In this document: positions 16,235 to 24,268 of the stretch, piece by piece
Position numbering within the stretch: position 1 is the stretch's first letter
Layout of the letters: every line of letters starts with the position of its first letter
Source of the DNA: CAXMPK01 sp964195405
Lineage (GTDB): Bacteria; Actinomycetota; Acidimicrobiia; Spongiisociales; ZC4RG35
Direction: 5' to 3'
Assembly (NCBI GenBank): GCA_964195405.1
Contig: CAXMPK010000257.1
Span: forward strand, 1 to 36,717
Length of the DNA stretch: 36,717 nt
Notes under the pieces: model-generated
What the model was told of the DNA's origin: nothing
The model's input: the letters and a program-made list of their open reading frames with translations, nothing else
Database searches by the model: none
Program-made: the position numbers and the translations under genes

Positions 16235-18633
16235 GCTCGCACCCGCTGATTCGAGGGATCCCATGCAGGCTCTGCCAGTACCGTCGCCCTACGACGTCGG
16301 TCGAGGACCTGAATTTCGAAATCCGACCCTGGCTCAGCGTATTCGGGGGCGACGTAGGCAAAGAAAAGGCTTTTCGCAACTGTGTGCCCGTATGCACCGG
16401 CCGTAGTCAAGCCTATTAGCTGATCGCCCGACCAGATCGGCTCGTTTCCTCGTGCATCGGCACCGTCAGCGTCAAGCTCTCCGTAGACACACAACATCGC
16501 GAGGTCAGTGTCACGCCGAGCCCATGCGGCTTCCCTGCCGACGAACTCTTTTTCCCAATTGACGAACCGCTGAATGTCCGCCTCCACCGGAGTGATTTCC
16601 GTCGTCAATTCAGTTCCCATTGCCTTATAGGCCTTTTCTATGCGCATGACGTTCATGGCGTAGCTGCCGTAGTCGAGTAGCCCGAGGTCGGTTCCGACCT
16701 TGTGGATCGCCGTATACAGCTCACTCATTCGATCGATCGGGTGATGCAGTTCCCACCCCAACTCACCCACGTAGCTGACCCGAAGAGCGAGACAGGGCAC
16801 ACCAGCAACCTCGATCTCTTGGCCGGTCAGCCACGGAAAAGCCTCGTTGGACAGATCTGCCGCGGAGAGTCTTGCCAACAGCTCACGGGCCTGTGGCCCG
16901 CTAACAGCAAGCAGACCGAGCTCGTCGGTGACATCTGCAACCGCAACATCCTCACCAGATTCGACGTGGAATTTCAGCCAATCGAGATCGTGTTGCTCCA
17001 TCGTGATCCCGGAGTTGAGATAGAACCGTTGTTCTCCAAGTCTGGTAATCGTCATCTCGGTCTCGATCCCGCCGCTGTCGGTGAGCATGTGGACAAGACG
17101 GATGCCTCCAACACCGGGAAGACGGTTTGCCGAAAGACGATCGAGAAGCGCAGCAGCTTCGGGCCCGGTCACTTCATATTTCGAAAAAGCGGTGAGGTCA
17201 CAGATCCCGACACCATCTCGAACTCCCCGAACCTCTGCTCCAACCGCTTCGAATGCCGAGGATCTCGCAAACGAATAGTCCTCTGCAGCCCCGAAATACT
17301 GAACTCGCTCCCAACCCCACACCTCCTGCCACCTGGCGCCCTTGGCGTCGAGCACGTCATATAGCGGGCTCTGCTTCTGGGGACGCCCCGCATCTCGATA
17401 CTCACCGGGCATACGAACCTGATACATCTCGTGGTATTCGTCGAGTGCTCGGTCGTAGGTATACCCCCCGTTGGCAAAGGGGCCGAAGCGACGTGGATCC
17501 ATTTCAGCCACGTTGATCTCGGTTTGCCCGTGGACCATCCACTGGGCCAAATACTTGCCGGCGCCCGGTCCCTGGGTGATCCCGATCGAGGCTCCGACAC
17601 ACATCCAGTAGTTCTCCAGACCAGGTGCCGGTCCCATGAGGAATCCAGCGTCGGGCGTGTGAGTGATCGGCCCTGAAACCACCTGCTTGATCCCGGCCGT
17701 CTGGAAAGCAGGTATCCGTTTGCCGGCGAGCTCCAGAGATTCAAAAAGACGGTCGATCCGGGGAGGGGTCAGGTAGAAGGTTTCGCCCCAATCGAAGCCT
17801 TCCAGCCCCAGCGGCTCAGATCCGGACATCTCATAGGGGCCGATGATCAGACCATCGTGTTCCTGGCGGTAATAACACGAAGCCCTTGGGTCGCGAACGA
17901 CTGGCAGTTCGACATTCAAGGACTGCACTTCAGGAATGGCCTCGGTGACGAGGTATTGGTGCTCGACCGACACGATCGGGACATCAAGACCGACCATGGC
18001 ACCAAGTTGTGGGCCGTAGTGACCAGCAGCATTCACCACATGTTCGGCAACGATTCGACCTTTCTCAGTGACGACCTCCCACCTCTTGTCAGGGAGTTGA
18101 TTCAGATCGGTCACCCGGTTGTGTCGGACGATTTCGGCACCAAGCTGGCGAGCGCCTGCAGCCATGGAGTTGGTGGCGGCCGACGGGTCGGTCCAGCCAT
18201 CTCCAGGAGTGTGGAATCCCATGACGACGTCGTCGATTTCGAGTAGGGGGTTGAGCTCGAGAATCTCCGATGGCCCAATCAGATGGGACTCGACACCGGC
18301 CAACGTCAAAACACCATGGACGTATCGAAACCAATCGGCCTCATTGGCGTTGGTGGCAAGACGTACTGCGCCACATCCGTGCCACCCTGTGTGCAATCCG
18401 GTCTCCGTCTCGAGGTTCTTGTACAACTCCACGCCATAGGCATGAACCTTGGCCATGTTGAGGCTGCCGATGAAATGAGGGATCAGCCCGGCGGCATGCC
18501 AGGTGGACCCTGATGTGAGTTCGTCTTTGTCGATCAGGACGGTGTCGGTCCAGCCTTCGTGCGCAAGGTGATAGAGGAGGGACACACCCATAGCTCCTCC
18601 CCCGACGATCACACATCGTGCCTCTTCACGCAT
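16231..18633 (-). CDS. FAD-dependent dimethylglycine/sarcosine dehydrogenase family protein with folate-binding domain (copy 2)
   Basis: The protein has 800 residues; the ATG has GGAGGA 7 bases upstream. The FAD motif CVIVGGGAMGVSLLYHL and the covalent-FAD motif STWHAAGL are present, followed by the FAO-type middle (GWERVQYFGAAEDYSF) and GcvT-like C-terminal domains (YVGELGWELHHP, then AMGTELTTEITPVEADI). It is only distantly similar to copy 1 across its length, so the two are paralogues with probably different substrates, not a recent duplication. It heads a transcript with the MttB-like gene through a four-base overlap. Two inverted repeats of the TGGAAC type lie 28-50 bases upstream. Expected role: oxidative N-demethylation with one-carbon transfer to tetrahydrofolate in the cytoplasm. 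Confidence 0.9.
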   Translation of the reverse strand: MREEARCVIVGGGAMGVSLLYHLAHEGWTDTVLIDKDELTSGSTWHAAGLIPHFIGSLNMAKVHAYGVELYKNLETETGLHTGWHGCGAVRLATNANEADWFRYVHGVLTLAGVESHLIGPSEILELNPLLEIDDVVMGFHTPGDGWTDPSAATNSMAAGARQLGAEIVRHNRVTDLNQLPDKRWEVVTEKGRIVAEHVVNAAGHYGPQLGAMVGLDVPIVSVEHQYLVTEAIPEVQSLNVELPVVRDPRASCYYRQEHDGLIIGPYEMSGSEPLGLEGFDWGETFYLTPPRIDRLFESLELAGKRIPAFQTAGIKQVVSGPITHTPDAGFLMGPAPGLENYWMCVGASIGITQGPGAGKYLAQWMVHGQTEINVAEMDPRRFGPFANGGYTYDRALDEYHEMYQVRMPGEYRDAGRPQKQSPLYDVLDAKGARWQEVWGWERVQYFGAAEDYSFARSSAFEAVGAEVRGVRDGVGICDLTAFSKYEVTGPEAAALLDRLSANRLPGVGGIRLVHMLTDSGGIETEMTITRLGEQRFYLNSGITMEQHDLDWLKFHVESGEDVAVADVTDELGLLAVSGPQARELLARLSAADLSNEAFPWLTGQEIEVAGVPCLALRVSYVGELGWELHHPIDRMSELYTAIHKVGTDLGLLDYGSYAMNVMRIEKAYKAMGTELTTEITPVEADIQRFVNWEKEFVGREAAWARRDTDLAMLCVYGELDADGADARGNEPIWSGDQLIGLTTAGAYGHTVAKSLFFAYVAPEYAEPGSDFEIQVLDRRRRATVLAEPAWDPSNQRVRA

Positions 18634-18660
18634 CCCGCGTCCTCCGGCCTTTCAGGGACT

Positions 18661-18683
18661 GTTCCAATGAATGGAACGTTCTA
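18661..18683. promoter_or_regulatory. Putative operator pair GTTCCA-N5-TGGAAC and TGGAACGTTCTA
   Basis: A perfect six-base inverted repeat (18661-18677, spacer ATGAA) overlaps TGGAACGTTCTA (18672-18683), which matches TGGAACGTTCCA at 11 of 12 bases. It is upstream of dehydrogenase copy 2. With the sites at 9869 and 14381 it forms a set of three similar palindromes in front of the island's main transcripts. Confidence 0.55.
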
Positions 18684-18806
18684 TTCAGCAATACGCGCCC
18701 AGGACTGTACCGCGAGGCCTTCAAAGCTCGTTGGCTCTCAGATGTCGGCTAGTGAAGTCCGAAATCTCGGCAAGCGACTGGGCCGCGTCGGGGATCTCCG
18801 CGAACC

Positions 18807-19085
18807 TCAGGTTGGTCGATAAACGGCCCTGCAATGTCCGACACGAAGGATGACAACTTCTAGTCGATCGTCATTGATGCGGTAAAGCACGTTATATGTA
18901 CCTCGTCGAGCACCCCATACTCCTTCGAGTTTGCCCCGCAAAGGCGCTCCAAGCCGCTTCGAGTTATCCACCAACGGTCCCGTGATGAAGTCGATCACAG
19001 CGAAAGCCACCTTCTCCGGCAGGGTCTCCTGGATAGCGCGTGCCGCGGGTGGCGTGACAACAATCTCATACGGAGAAGTCGTCAC
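18807..19085 (-). CDS. RelE/ParE-family toxin
   Basis: The 92-residue protein has the RelE-type layout: YEIVVTPPAARAIQETLP at the N-terminus, a central PLVDNSKRLGAPLRGKLEGVW segment, then RRGTYNVLYRINDDRLEVVILRVGHC, the conserved beta-strand core with basic residues. Such toxins cleave mRNA at the ribosome or poison gyrase; which activity applies here cannot be told. Its start overlaps the antitoxin stop by four bases. Confidence 0.87.
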   Translation of the reverse strand: MTTSPYEIVVTPPAARAIQETLPEKVAFAVIDFITGPLVDNSKRLGAPLRGKLEGVWGARRGTYNVLYRINDDRLEVVILRVGHCRAVYRPT

Positions 19086-19351
19086 TCTGTTCGCAGAGCT
19101 TTGACGGCTTTGACACCACGAATGACGTCACCGTCAAGGTAGGCGCGATGAGCTTCTACCAATTCGGCTACCGCATCAGAATTGCCAAGAACCGCAAGTG
19201 TTTCCTCCATCGACTCGAGATCATCAGGGCTGACCAGCACCGCGGAAGGCCTCCCGTTCTTGGTAACAACCACGCGTTCATGGTGCGTTTGCACTCGGTC
19301 GATGAACTCGGAGAAACGATCTCGCACCGTGTGGAGAGACTCATTGGACAT
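19082..19351 (-). CDS. Phd/YefM-family antitoxin
   Basis: The protein has 89 residues from ATG 19351; a GTG at 19357 would add two. The N-terminal Phd/YefM DNA-binding fold is evident: LHTVRDRFSEFIDRVQTHHE, then VVVTKNGRPSAVLVSPDDLESMEETL. The charged C-terminus would wrap the toxin. It is the first gene of the pair, the usual order. A perfect inverted repeat (19353-19366) sits directly at its start, as expected for autoregulation by the toxin-antitoxin complex. Confidence 0.88.
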   Translation of the reverse strand: MSNESLHTVRDRFSEFIDRVQTHHERVVVTKNGRPSAVLVSPDDLESMEETLAVLGNSDAVAELVEAHRAYLDGDVIRGVKAVKALRTE

Positions 19352-19352
19352 G

Positions 19353-19366
19353 GGCACAGTTGTGCC
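19353..19366. promoter_or_regulatory. Inverted repeat GGCACA-GT-TGTGCC at the antitoxin start
   Basis: Perfect six-base arms with a two-base spacer lie immediately before the antitoxin ATG. Palindromes in this position are the usual binding sites of Phd/YefM antitoxins. Confidence 0.6.
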
Positions 19367-19448
19367 ACGTTCGCCAATCGAAGGGAAGAGGCGGCTTTGT
19401 CGCGTAGGTCAGGGAGTCGCGTAACGCTTGCGGAGCGTAACCCCTCGT

Positions 19449-20258
19449 TTACGCGCTTACGATCGCAGCAAACAAGGCATCGGCGACATCTCTGTCAAAC
19501 GGCTCACCAAAAGTGATGAAGCTGGCGACGATGGTGCAGGCCCCCATTCGGGCGCCCTGGAATTCGACGAAAACCGAGCCGGCGAACCCCGAAACGTCAA
19601 ACGACATTTCAAACCGGGCTCCAGCCTGAGACCCCTCCACGGTCACTTCTTCAAACGAGAAGATCAACTCCTCGGCTGGGATGTCATCGCCGGCGAGACT
19701 CTGAACCGCGTCAGTCATGCAGTCCAGGCCCTCTTCAGTGCCAAAGACCCTCTCGAACACCGAAAATGCCTGGACCGCCAAATCCTCACTCTCGAAGACT
19801 CGAGCTTCGATCGAGCCTTGTTGGCCAGGGAATGGCGGGGTTACGGACGGGCCCTCGAACTCCGTGAGCAATGCCGCGTCTGAGAAGTCATCGAGGTGGT
19901 CTATATCGAGATCGTCGGGCAACAGGCACGATTCGTAAAAGGACTCCTCTGTCTGCTCATCCGTTGTTGCAGGGCCGGTCGTCGCGGTCCAACCCTCAGG
20001 CATCGACGCTTCAACAGCCGCGGTCTTTGCCATCACGAGGGCATCGGCATCAACATCCACAGCCGGAGTGGTGGTCGTCTGGGCCAACGTGGTCGCCTGG
20101 GCGGGTGATGCAGTCGTCGTAGTTACGGCACCGCCTCCCCCATCGGTGGTGGCTGACGGGACCACAGTCGTAGTGGTGGCGTCGGAACCTGACGGTGAGC
20201 AGGCGGCAAGAACCAGGGCGAGAACAACGAATGAGCGGATCGGCTTTTTCATACGCAT
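19449..20258 (-). CDS. Secreted lipoprotein of unknown function
   Basis: The protein has 269 residues from ATG 20258 (MRMKKP); ATG 20252 is equally possible, while the longer frame to 20315 adds a tail that spoils the signal. The signal peptide has a basic start, a hydrophobic core and the lipobox LAAC with Cys20. A Thr/Ala/Gly-rich linker follows (about residues 25-70), then a globular domain of about 190 residues with Cys residues in YESCLLPDD, LDCMTDAV and MGACTIVASF. It is probably anchored outside the membrane. I recognise no family. It is divergent from the aminopeptidase gene; the 113 bases between them should hold both promoters. Confidence 0.75.
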   Translation of the reverse strand: MRMKKPIRSFVVLALVLAACSPSGSDATTTTVVPSATTDGGGGAVTTTTASPAQATTLAQTTTTPAVDVDADALVMAKTAAVEASMPEGWTATTGPATTDEQTEESFYESCLLPDDLDIDHLDDFSDAALLTEFEGPSVTPPFPGQQGSIEARVFESEDLAVQAFSVFERVFGTEEGLDCMTDAVQSLAGDDIPAEELIFSFEEVTVEGSQAGARFEMSFDVSGFAGSVFVEFQGARMGACTIVASFITFGEPFDRDVADALFAAIVSA

Positions 20259-20371
20259 CAGCCTATGCGCGAACCGCGAGACCAACGAAGTCATAGCGAA
20301 GAGAGAATCGATCACCTGTGTCGAGGGCCGGTATCATCTAATTCGCACGCCACCCTTGAACAAGGATTCTC

Positions 20372-22906
20372 TTGTCTGACAACCCATTTCGTCTGCCCCG
20401 CCACGTCGTGCCGACCCACTACGACATCCAACTAGAACCCGACCTGGAGACTTTCACTTTTGTTGGCGCGGTGGGGGTCGACATCGAAGTAACCGAGGCA
20501 ACTTCATCGATTTCGCTCAACGCGGCCGAGGTTGACATCAAGTCCGCCACATTGTCTTCAGGTCATGTGGTCGCAGAAATCTCATATGACCATCGATACG
20601 AACGGGTGACGCTGACATTGGCGAGTGAGTTGGCTCCCGGCTCATATCGCCTCGAGATAGAGCACACCGGGATCATCAACGACCAACTGCGCGGGCTCTA
20701 CCGCTCGGTCTACAAAGACGTCAACGGTGATGAGCACACCCTCGCCGCCTCCCAATGTCAATCGACCGATGCCCGCAGAATCTTCCCGTGTTGGGACGAG
20801 CCTGACTTCAAGGCAACCTTCCAGCCGACGTTGGTGGTCGCCGAGGGTTTTGAGGCCTACTCCAACGCCCGCGAATTGGAACGCAGGGCCCTTGACGACG
20901 GTCGGATCGAGTTCAGATTCGCACAGACCATGAAGATGTCGACCTACCTTCTGGCCTTCATCGTGGGCGCGTTTGAGGCCACCGAGCCAGTTGACGTTCG
21001 AGGCACGCCGACCCGGATCATCGCCCCCAAAGGCAACCTCCACCTCACCGAGATGGCGTTGGAGAATGCCATCTTCTGTTTCGAATATCTCTCCGATTAT
21101 TACGGGATCCCCTACCCCGGTGACAAGCTCGACCACATAGCGATCCCTGACTTCGCAGCGGGAGCAATGGAGAACGTCGGCCTGATCACCTACCGGGATG
21201 TATACCTGGTTATTGACAAGGACAAGGCCAGTCAGGCCGAGCTACAAAGCTGCCTCGATGTGATCGGGCATGAGGTTGCCCACCAGTGGTTTGGCAACCT
21301 GGTCACGATGGCGTGGTGGGAGGGAGCTTGGCTCAACGAAGCATTCGCCAGCTTCATGGAAATGAAGGCGACGGTTGCGATGCGGCCCGAATGGAAACGC
21401 TGGCTGGCATTCGCCAATCTCGAAGTGCCCTGGGCGATGGGAATCGACCAGCTTGCCAGCACCCGACCCATCGAGTTTGAGGTCACCGCTCCCGAAGAGG
21501 TGGACCAGATGTTCGACGCCATCACCTATGGCAAGGGATCGGCAGTGCTTCACATGATCGACGAGTTCATCGGCGTAGAGCAGTTCCGCGCAGGCGTCGG
21601 CAAGTACCTGCGTAAGCACGAATATGCCAACACCGTGACATCCGACCTGTGGGAAGGTCTCGATGGCGCGTCGGAATGGCCAGTAGGTGACATCATGAAC
21701 GCCTGGGTTTACCAGCGTGGGTTTCCCCAAATCGATATCACGCTGAGGGACGGCGGCATACAGCTACATCAGCGTCGTCACCTGGTCATCCCCGACGAGA
21801 CAGACACCACGATTTGGAAGGTACCGATCGTTCTTCGCGGGTCGGCCGATGGTCAACCATTCGAAACGAAAGTTCTGCTCGATACCGACGAGCGGCTCGT
21901 AGCCATCGATGGCGATCTCGACTGGATTGTGGCCAACGGGGGGGGGACCGGCTTCTATCGGACCGCCTATTCCGAGCAGCTCTTCGAAGCATTGCTGGCA
22001 AATATCGAGTCTCTCGACGACTACGAGCGCTACACACTGCTGGTTGACACTCTTGCGTTCGTCAAGAACGGTTCCGTTGCGTCTTCTGACTTCCTCGACC
22101 TAGCGGGCCAATTCGGTGACGAAACCGAACAAGCCATATGGTCGGTGATCACCGGTGGACTTGCGCTTCTCGAGCACCACGCCCTCGATGATGAGATTCG
22201 CGACAAATTCGAGGGCTTCGTTCGTGACCTTGTCGGACCGGCTCTGGATCGTCTTGGCTGGGAACCGAACGACACCGAAAGCGATCTTGATCGAAAACTG
22301 CGTGGCGACCTGATTGCATGCATGGGCAATCTGGGCGAGGACATCTCCGTGATCGAGAAGGCTCGAGATGTCGCTGGTCAACTCCTCGATGGAGTATCAC
22401 TCGACCCCGAGGTGAGTACTGCCGCGCTTAGCGTGTACGCCCGCCACGGAGGGTCCGAGGAATACGAGATCTTGTGGAACAGCTACCAAGAGGCGACCAC
22501 TCCCCTTGATCAGGTCAGGTACCTGCGCGCAGTCGCAGGAGTTTCGAAACCCGAACTCGCCATCTCGACGCTCGATAAGGCGATCGATGGCGAGATTCGA
22601 ACCCAGGATGCCTTTTGGGTGTTTGCCCGGCTGCTGATGGGCAAATCCGGACCTCAGGTCTGGGAGAGTGCCGTCGCGCGTTGGGAAGCAGTTCTCACAA
22701 CCATGCCCGGGATGACCCGAGGCAGAATTGCGGAAGGTCTCTCGGCCCTGTCCCATCCCGATGTGGCCGCGTCGGTGAGGGGATTCTTTGCCGAGCACCC
22801 CGTGCCCGAGGCCGCCCGGGCAATCGAGCAGAACCTGGAGAAGCTCGACGCCAACGTCGTCCTGCGTGCCAGGGAAACCCCGGTCCTCGCCGCCTACCTC
22901 GGCTAA
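20372..22906 (+). CDS. pepN: M1-family aminopeptidase (PepN-like)
   Basis: The protein has 844 residues from TTG 20372, supported by AAGGA 5 bases upstream; no ATG is near. The substrate-recognition motif GAMEN (264-268) and the zinc motif HEVAH (300-304) with the second Glu at 323 (NEAF) are intact, so it should be an active zinc aminopeptidase. The N-terminal beta domain begins RLPRHVVPTHYDIQLEPDL, and the C-terminal helical domain (about residues 530-840) is complete. It would trim N-terminal residues from peptides, most likely in the cytoplasm as no signal peptide is seen. It runs toward the rplJ-rplL operon. Confidence 0.95.
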   Translation: MSDNPFRLPRHVVPTHYDIQLEPDLETFTFVGAVGVDIEVTEATSSISLNAAEVDIKSATLSSGHVVAEISYDHRYERVTLTLASELAPGSYRLEIEHTGIINDQLRGLYRSVYKDVNGDEHTLAASQCQSTDARRIFPCWDEPDFKATFQPTLVVAEGFEAYSNARELERRALDDGRIEFRFAQTMKMSTYLLAFIVGAFEATEPVDVRGTPTRIIAPKGNLHLTEMALENAIFCFEYLSDYYGIPYPGDKLDHIAIPDFAAGAMENVGLITYRDVYLVIDKDKASQAELQSCLDVIGHEVAHQWFGNLVTMAWWEGAWLNEAFASFMEMKATVAMRPEWKRWLAFANLEVPWAMGIDQLASTRPIEFEVTAPEEVDQMFDAITYGKGSAVLHMIDEFIGVEQFRAGVGKYLRKHEYANTVTSDLWEGLDGASEWPVGDIMNAWVYQRGFPQIDITLRDGGIQLHQRRHLVIPDETDTTIWKVPIVLRGSADGQPFETKVLLDTDERLVAIDGDLDWIVANGGGTGFYRTAYSEQLFEALLANIESLDDYERYTLLVDTLAFVKNGSVASSDFLDLAGQFGDETEQAIWSVITGGLALLEHHALDDEIRDKFEGFVRDLVGPALDRLGWEPNDTESDLDRKLRGDLIACMGNLGEDISVIEKARDVAGQLLDGVSLDPEVSTAALSVYARHGGSEEYEILWNSYQEATTPLDQVRYLRAVAGVSKPELAISTLDKAIDGEIRTQDAFWVFARLLMGKSGPQVWESAVARWEAVLTTMPGMTRGRIAEGLSALSHPDVAASVRGFFAEHPVPEAARAIEQNLEKLDANVVLRARETPVLAAYLG

Positions 22907-22922
22907 CCACCTCACAGGTGGT
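22906..22922 (+). terminator. Hairpin at the end of the aminopeptidase gene
   Basis: ACCACCT and AGGTGGT pair perfectly around a three-base loop at the stop codon. No T-run follows, so it is at best a weak terminator on the plus strand. Confidence 0.35.
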
Positions 22923-22964
22923 AGCCCTCACAGATAGTTGCGGGATCAGCTCATCCAGAAAGAG

Positions 22965-22985
22965 AAAAACCCCCTTCCGGGGGCC
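22965..22985 (-). terminator. Rho-independent terminator of rplJ-rplL
   Basis: On the minus strand GGCCCCC-GGAA-GGGGG is followed directly by TTTTT, a classic intrinsic terminator about 67 bases after the rplL stop. It shows that this transcript ends here and does not run into an RNA polymerase gene. Confidence 0.88.
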
Positions 22986-22999
22986 TTCCCTAAGTGGAT

Positions 23000-23025
23000 G
23001 GAGAGAAGCCCAACGGGCTCTCTCC
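23000..23025 (-). repeat. Long hairpin in the rplL 3' untranslated region
   Basis: GGAGAG and AGCCC pair with GGGCT and CTCTCC around an AAC loop with one bulged base, an 11-bp stem. It lies between the rplL stop and the terminator; it may protect the message 3' end. Confidence 0.6.
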
Positions 23026-23051
23026 ACCTTGTCCACACAGTGGACGAGCAG

Positions 23052-23438
23052 CTACTTGAGCTCGACGGAACCACCGGCGGCCTCGATGGCCTCCTTGGCT
23101 TTGTCAGCCGTCTCTTTGTCAACACCCTCGAGGATGGCGTTGGGGGCACCATCCACAAGGTCCTTGGCTTCCTTGAGTCCGAGGCTGGTAAGCGCGCGGA
23201 CTTCCTTGATCACTTGGATCTTGGCGGAACCGATGGCGGTGAGGACGACATCGAACTCGTCCTGCTCCTCTTCGGCGGGGGCGCCATCGCCACCACCGGC
23301 CGGAGCCGCAGCTACGGCTACCGGGGCGGCAGCGGTCACATCAAACTTCTCCTCGAACGCATCAAGGAAATCCTTGAGCTCGAGGACTGTCATTTCTTCG
23401 AACGAGCTGAGGAGCTCGTCGCTGGTCATCTTTGCCAT
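23052..23438 (-). CDS. rplL: 50S ribosomal protein L7/L12
   Basis: The 128-residue protein has the usual N-terminal dimerisation segment (LLSSFEEMTVLELKDFLDAFEEKF), an Ala/Gly hinge (about residues 37-58) and the C-terminal factor-binding domain (IKEVRALTSLGLKEAKDLVDGAP). It is in the stalk that recruits translation factors. It starts 4 bases after the rplJ stop. The gene after it in most bacteria, rpoB, is absent; a terminator follows instead. Confidence 0.97.
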   Translation of the reverse strand: MAKMTSDELLSSFEEMTVLELKDFLDAFEEKFDVTAAAPVAVAAAPAGGGDGAPAEEEQDEFDVVLTAIGSAKIQVIKEVRALTSLGLKEAKDLVDGAPNAILEGVDKETADKAKEAIEAAGGSVELK

Positions 23439-23441
23439 TGC

Positions 23442-24047
23442 TTATTCCTCCTCGGCCGGTTCGGCCGTGGTTTCGGCGGACTCGTCCGCAGGAAGGCTGG
23501 TCTCAACCGCACCTTCAGGCAGATACTCGCCCGACTCTTTCTTATCCAAAAGCTGAGAGAACATTGAGGCTGCATTGCGGTTGAAGGAGCCGAACATGCC
23601 GGCAGCCTTGAACAGCGGAGCCTTGGCAGCCCCGGCAATCATCGCAAGCAGCACCTCGCGGGGCTGAAGCTCGGCCAGTTTCGAAATCTCTTCAGGGGTC
23701 AAAATGTCCCCGGAGAAGAAACCGGCCTTGAGAACAAAGACGTCGTTCGTCTTCGAGAATTCCTTGAGAGCTTTTGCCGTGGCGGCGGGGTCGCTATCGG
23801 CGAACGCTAGGGCCGTTGGGCCGGACAAATAGTCCGCCATCCCTTCGATCCCAGCCTCCTCGGCAGCGAGCTTGGTCAAGGTCATCTTCACAACCTTGTA
23901 ATCCCCTCCGCTGGCGCGCACGCTCTTTCGGAGCTCCTGAACCGCCGAAACGGTGAGCCCTCGGTACTCAGTGAGAAACACCGCTTCGGCGCCCTCGAGT
24001 TTTTCTCGGATGTCAGCTACAGCTTGAACCTTTTCTGGTGTTGGCAT
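23442..24047 (-). CDS. rplJ: 50S ribosomal protein L10
   Basis: At 201 residues it is longer than usual because of an acidic tail of about 25 residues (ending ETTAEPAEEE). The N-terminal half is standard: EKVQAVADIREKLEGAEAVFLTEYRGLTV. L10 anchors the L7/L12 stalk to 23S rRNA and in many bacteria represses its own operon by binding the mRNA leader; hairpins upstream at 24072-24175 are candidates for that leader. It is separated from rplA by a gene on the opposite strand. Confidence 0.97.
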   Translation of the reverse strand: MPTPEKVQAVADIREKLEGAEAVFLTEYRGLTVSAVQELRKSVRASGGDYKVVKMTLTKLAAEEAGIEGMADYLSGPTALAFADSDPAATAKALKEFSKTNDVFVLKAGFFSGDILTPEEISKLAELQPREVLLAMIAGAAKAPLFKAAGMFGSFNRNAASMFSQLLDKKESGEYLPEGAVETSLPADESAETTAEPAEEE

Positions 24048-24071
24048 TCGCTTTGCTCCCTAGACATCAAT

Positions 24072-24175
24072 AAAGCCCCTCAGCAGAAGTAGGGGCTTTC
24101 GATAAGCGGTCCTGCGCTGGTGGGGTCTGCACTCCGTGCAGAATGCCCTTTGAGTCCTCCCGCAAGCAGTGCGGG
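24072..24175 (-). promoter_or_regulatory. Candidate L10 leader: three hairpins upstream of rplJ
   Basis: On the minus strand three perfect stems follow in order toward rplJ. They are CCCGCA/TGCGGG (24159-24175), TCTGCAC/GTGCAGA (24126-24142) and AAAGCCCCT/AGGGGCTTT (24072-24099, ending 24 bases before the rplJ start). Bacterial rplJ messages commonly carry a structured leader bound by L10(L12)4. The last stem lacks a T-run, so it is not a simple terminator. Assignment to the L10 leader family is by position. Confidence 0.55.
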
Positions 24176-24268
24176 CCCGACACCGGCGGTCTTCGGCCGA
24201 GGTATTGGAGTTACGAATCGGATTGTAATCCCACCGCATTCCTGGGCAATTCGAGATATGTTGACCTC

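Noticed and set aside
19405..19448. Repeated GCGTAAC motif after the lipoprotein gene as a terminator
   Set aside because: The copies are direct, not inverted, and no stem with a T-run forms.
21941..21950. Run of G residues within the aminopeptidase gene as a possible frameshift
   Set aside because: The reading frame continues normally on both sides and the protein has full length.
24143..24268. N-terminal extension of the alpha/beta hydrolase to an ATG at 24143
   Set aside because: The added 42 residues look non-coding and overlap the hairpins of the rplJ leader; homologous folds start just before the NGLYWQV strand.
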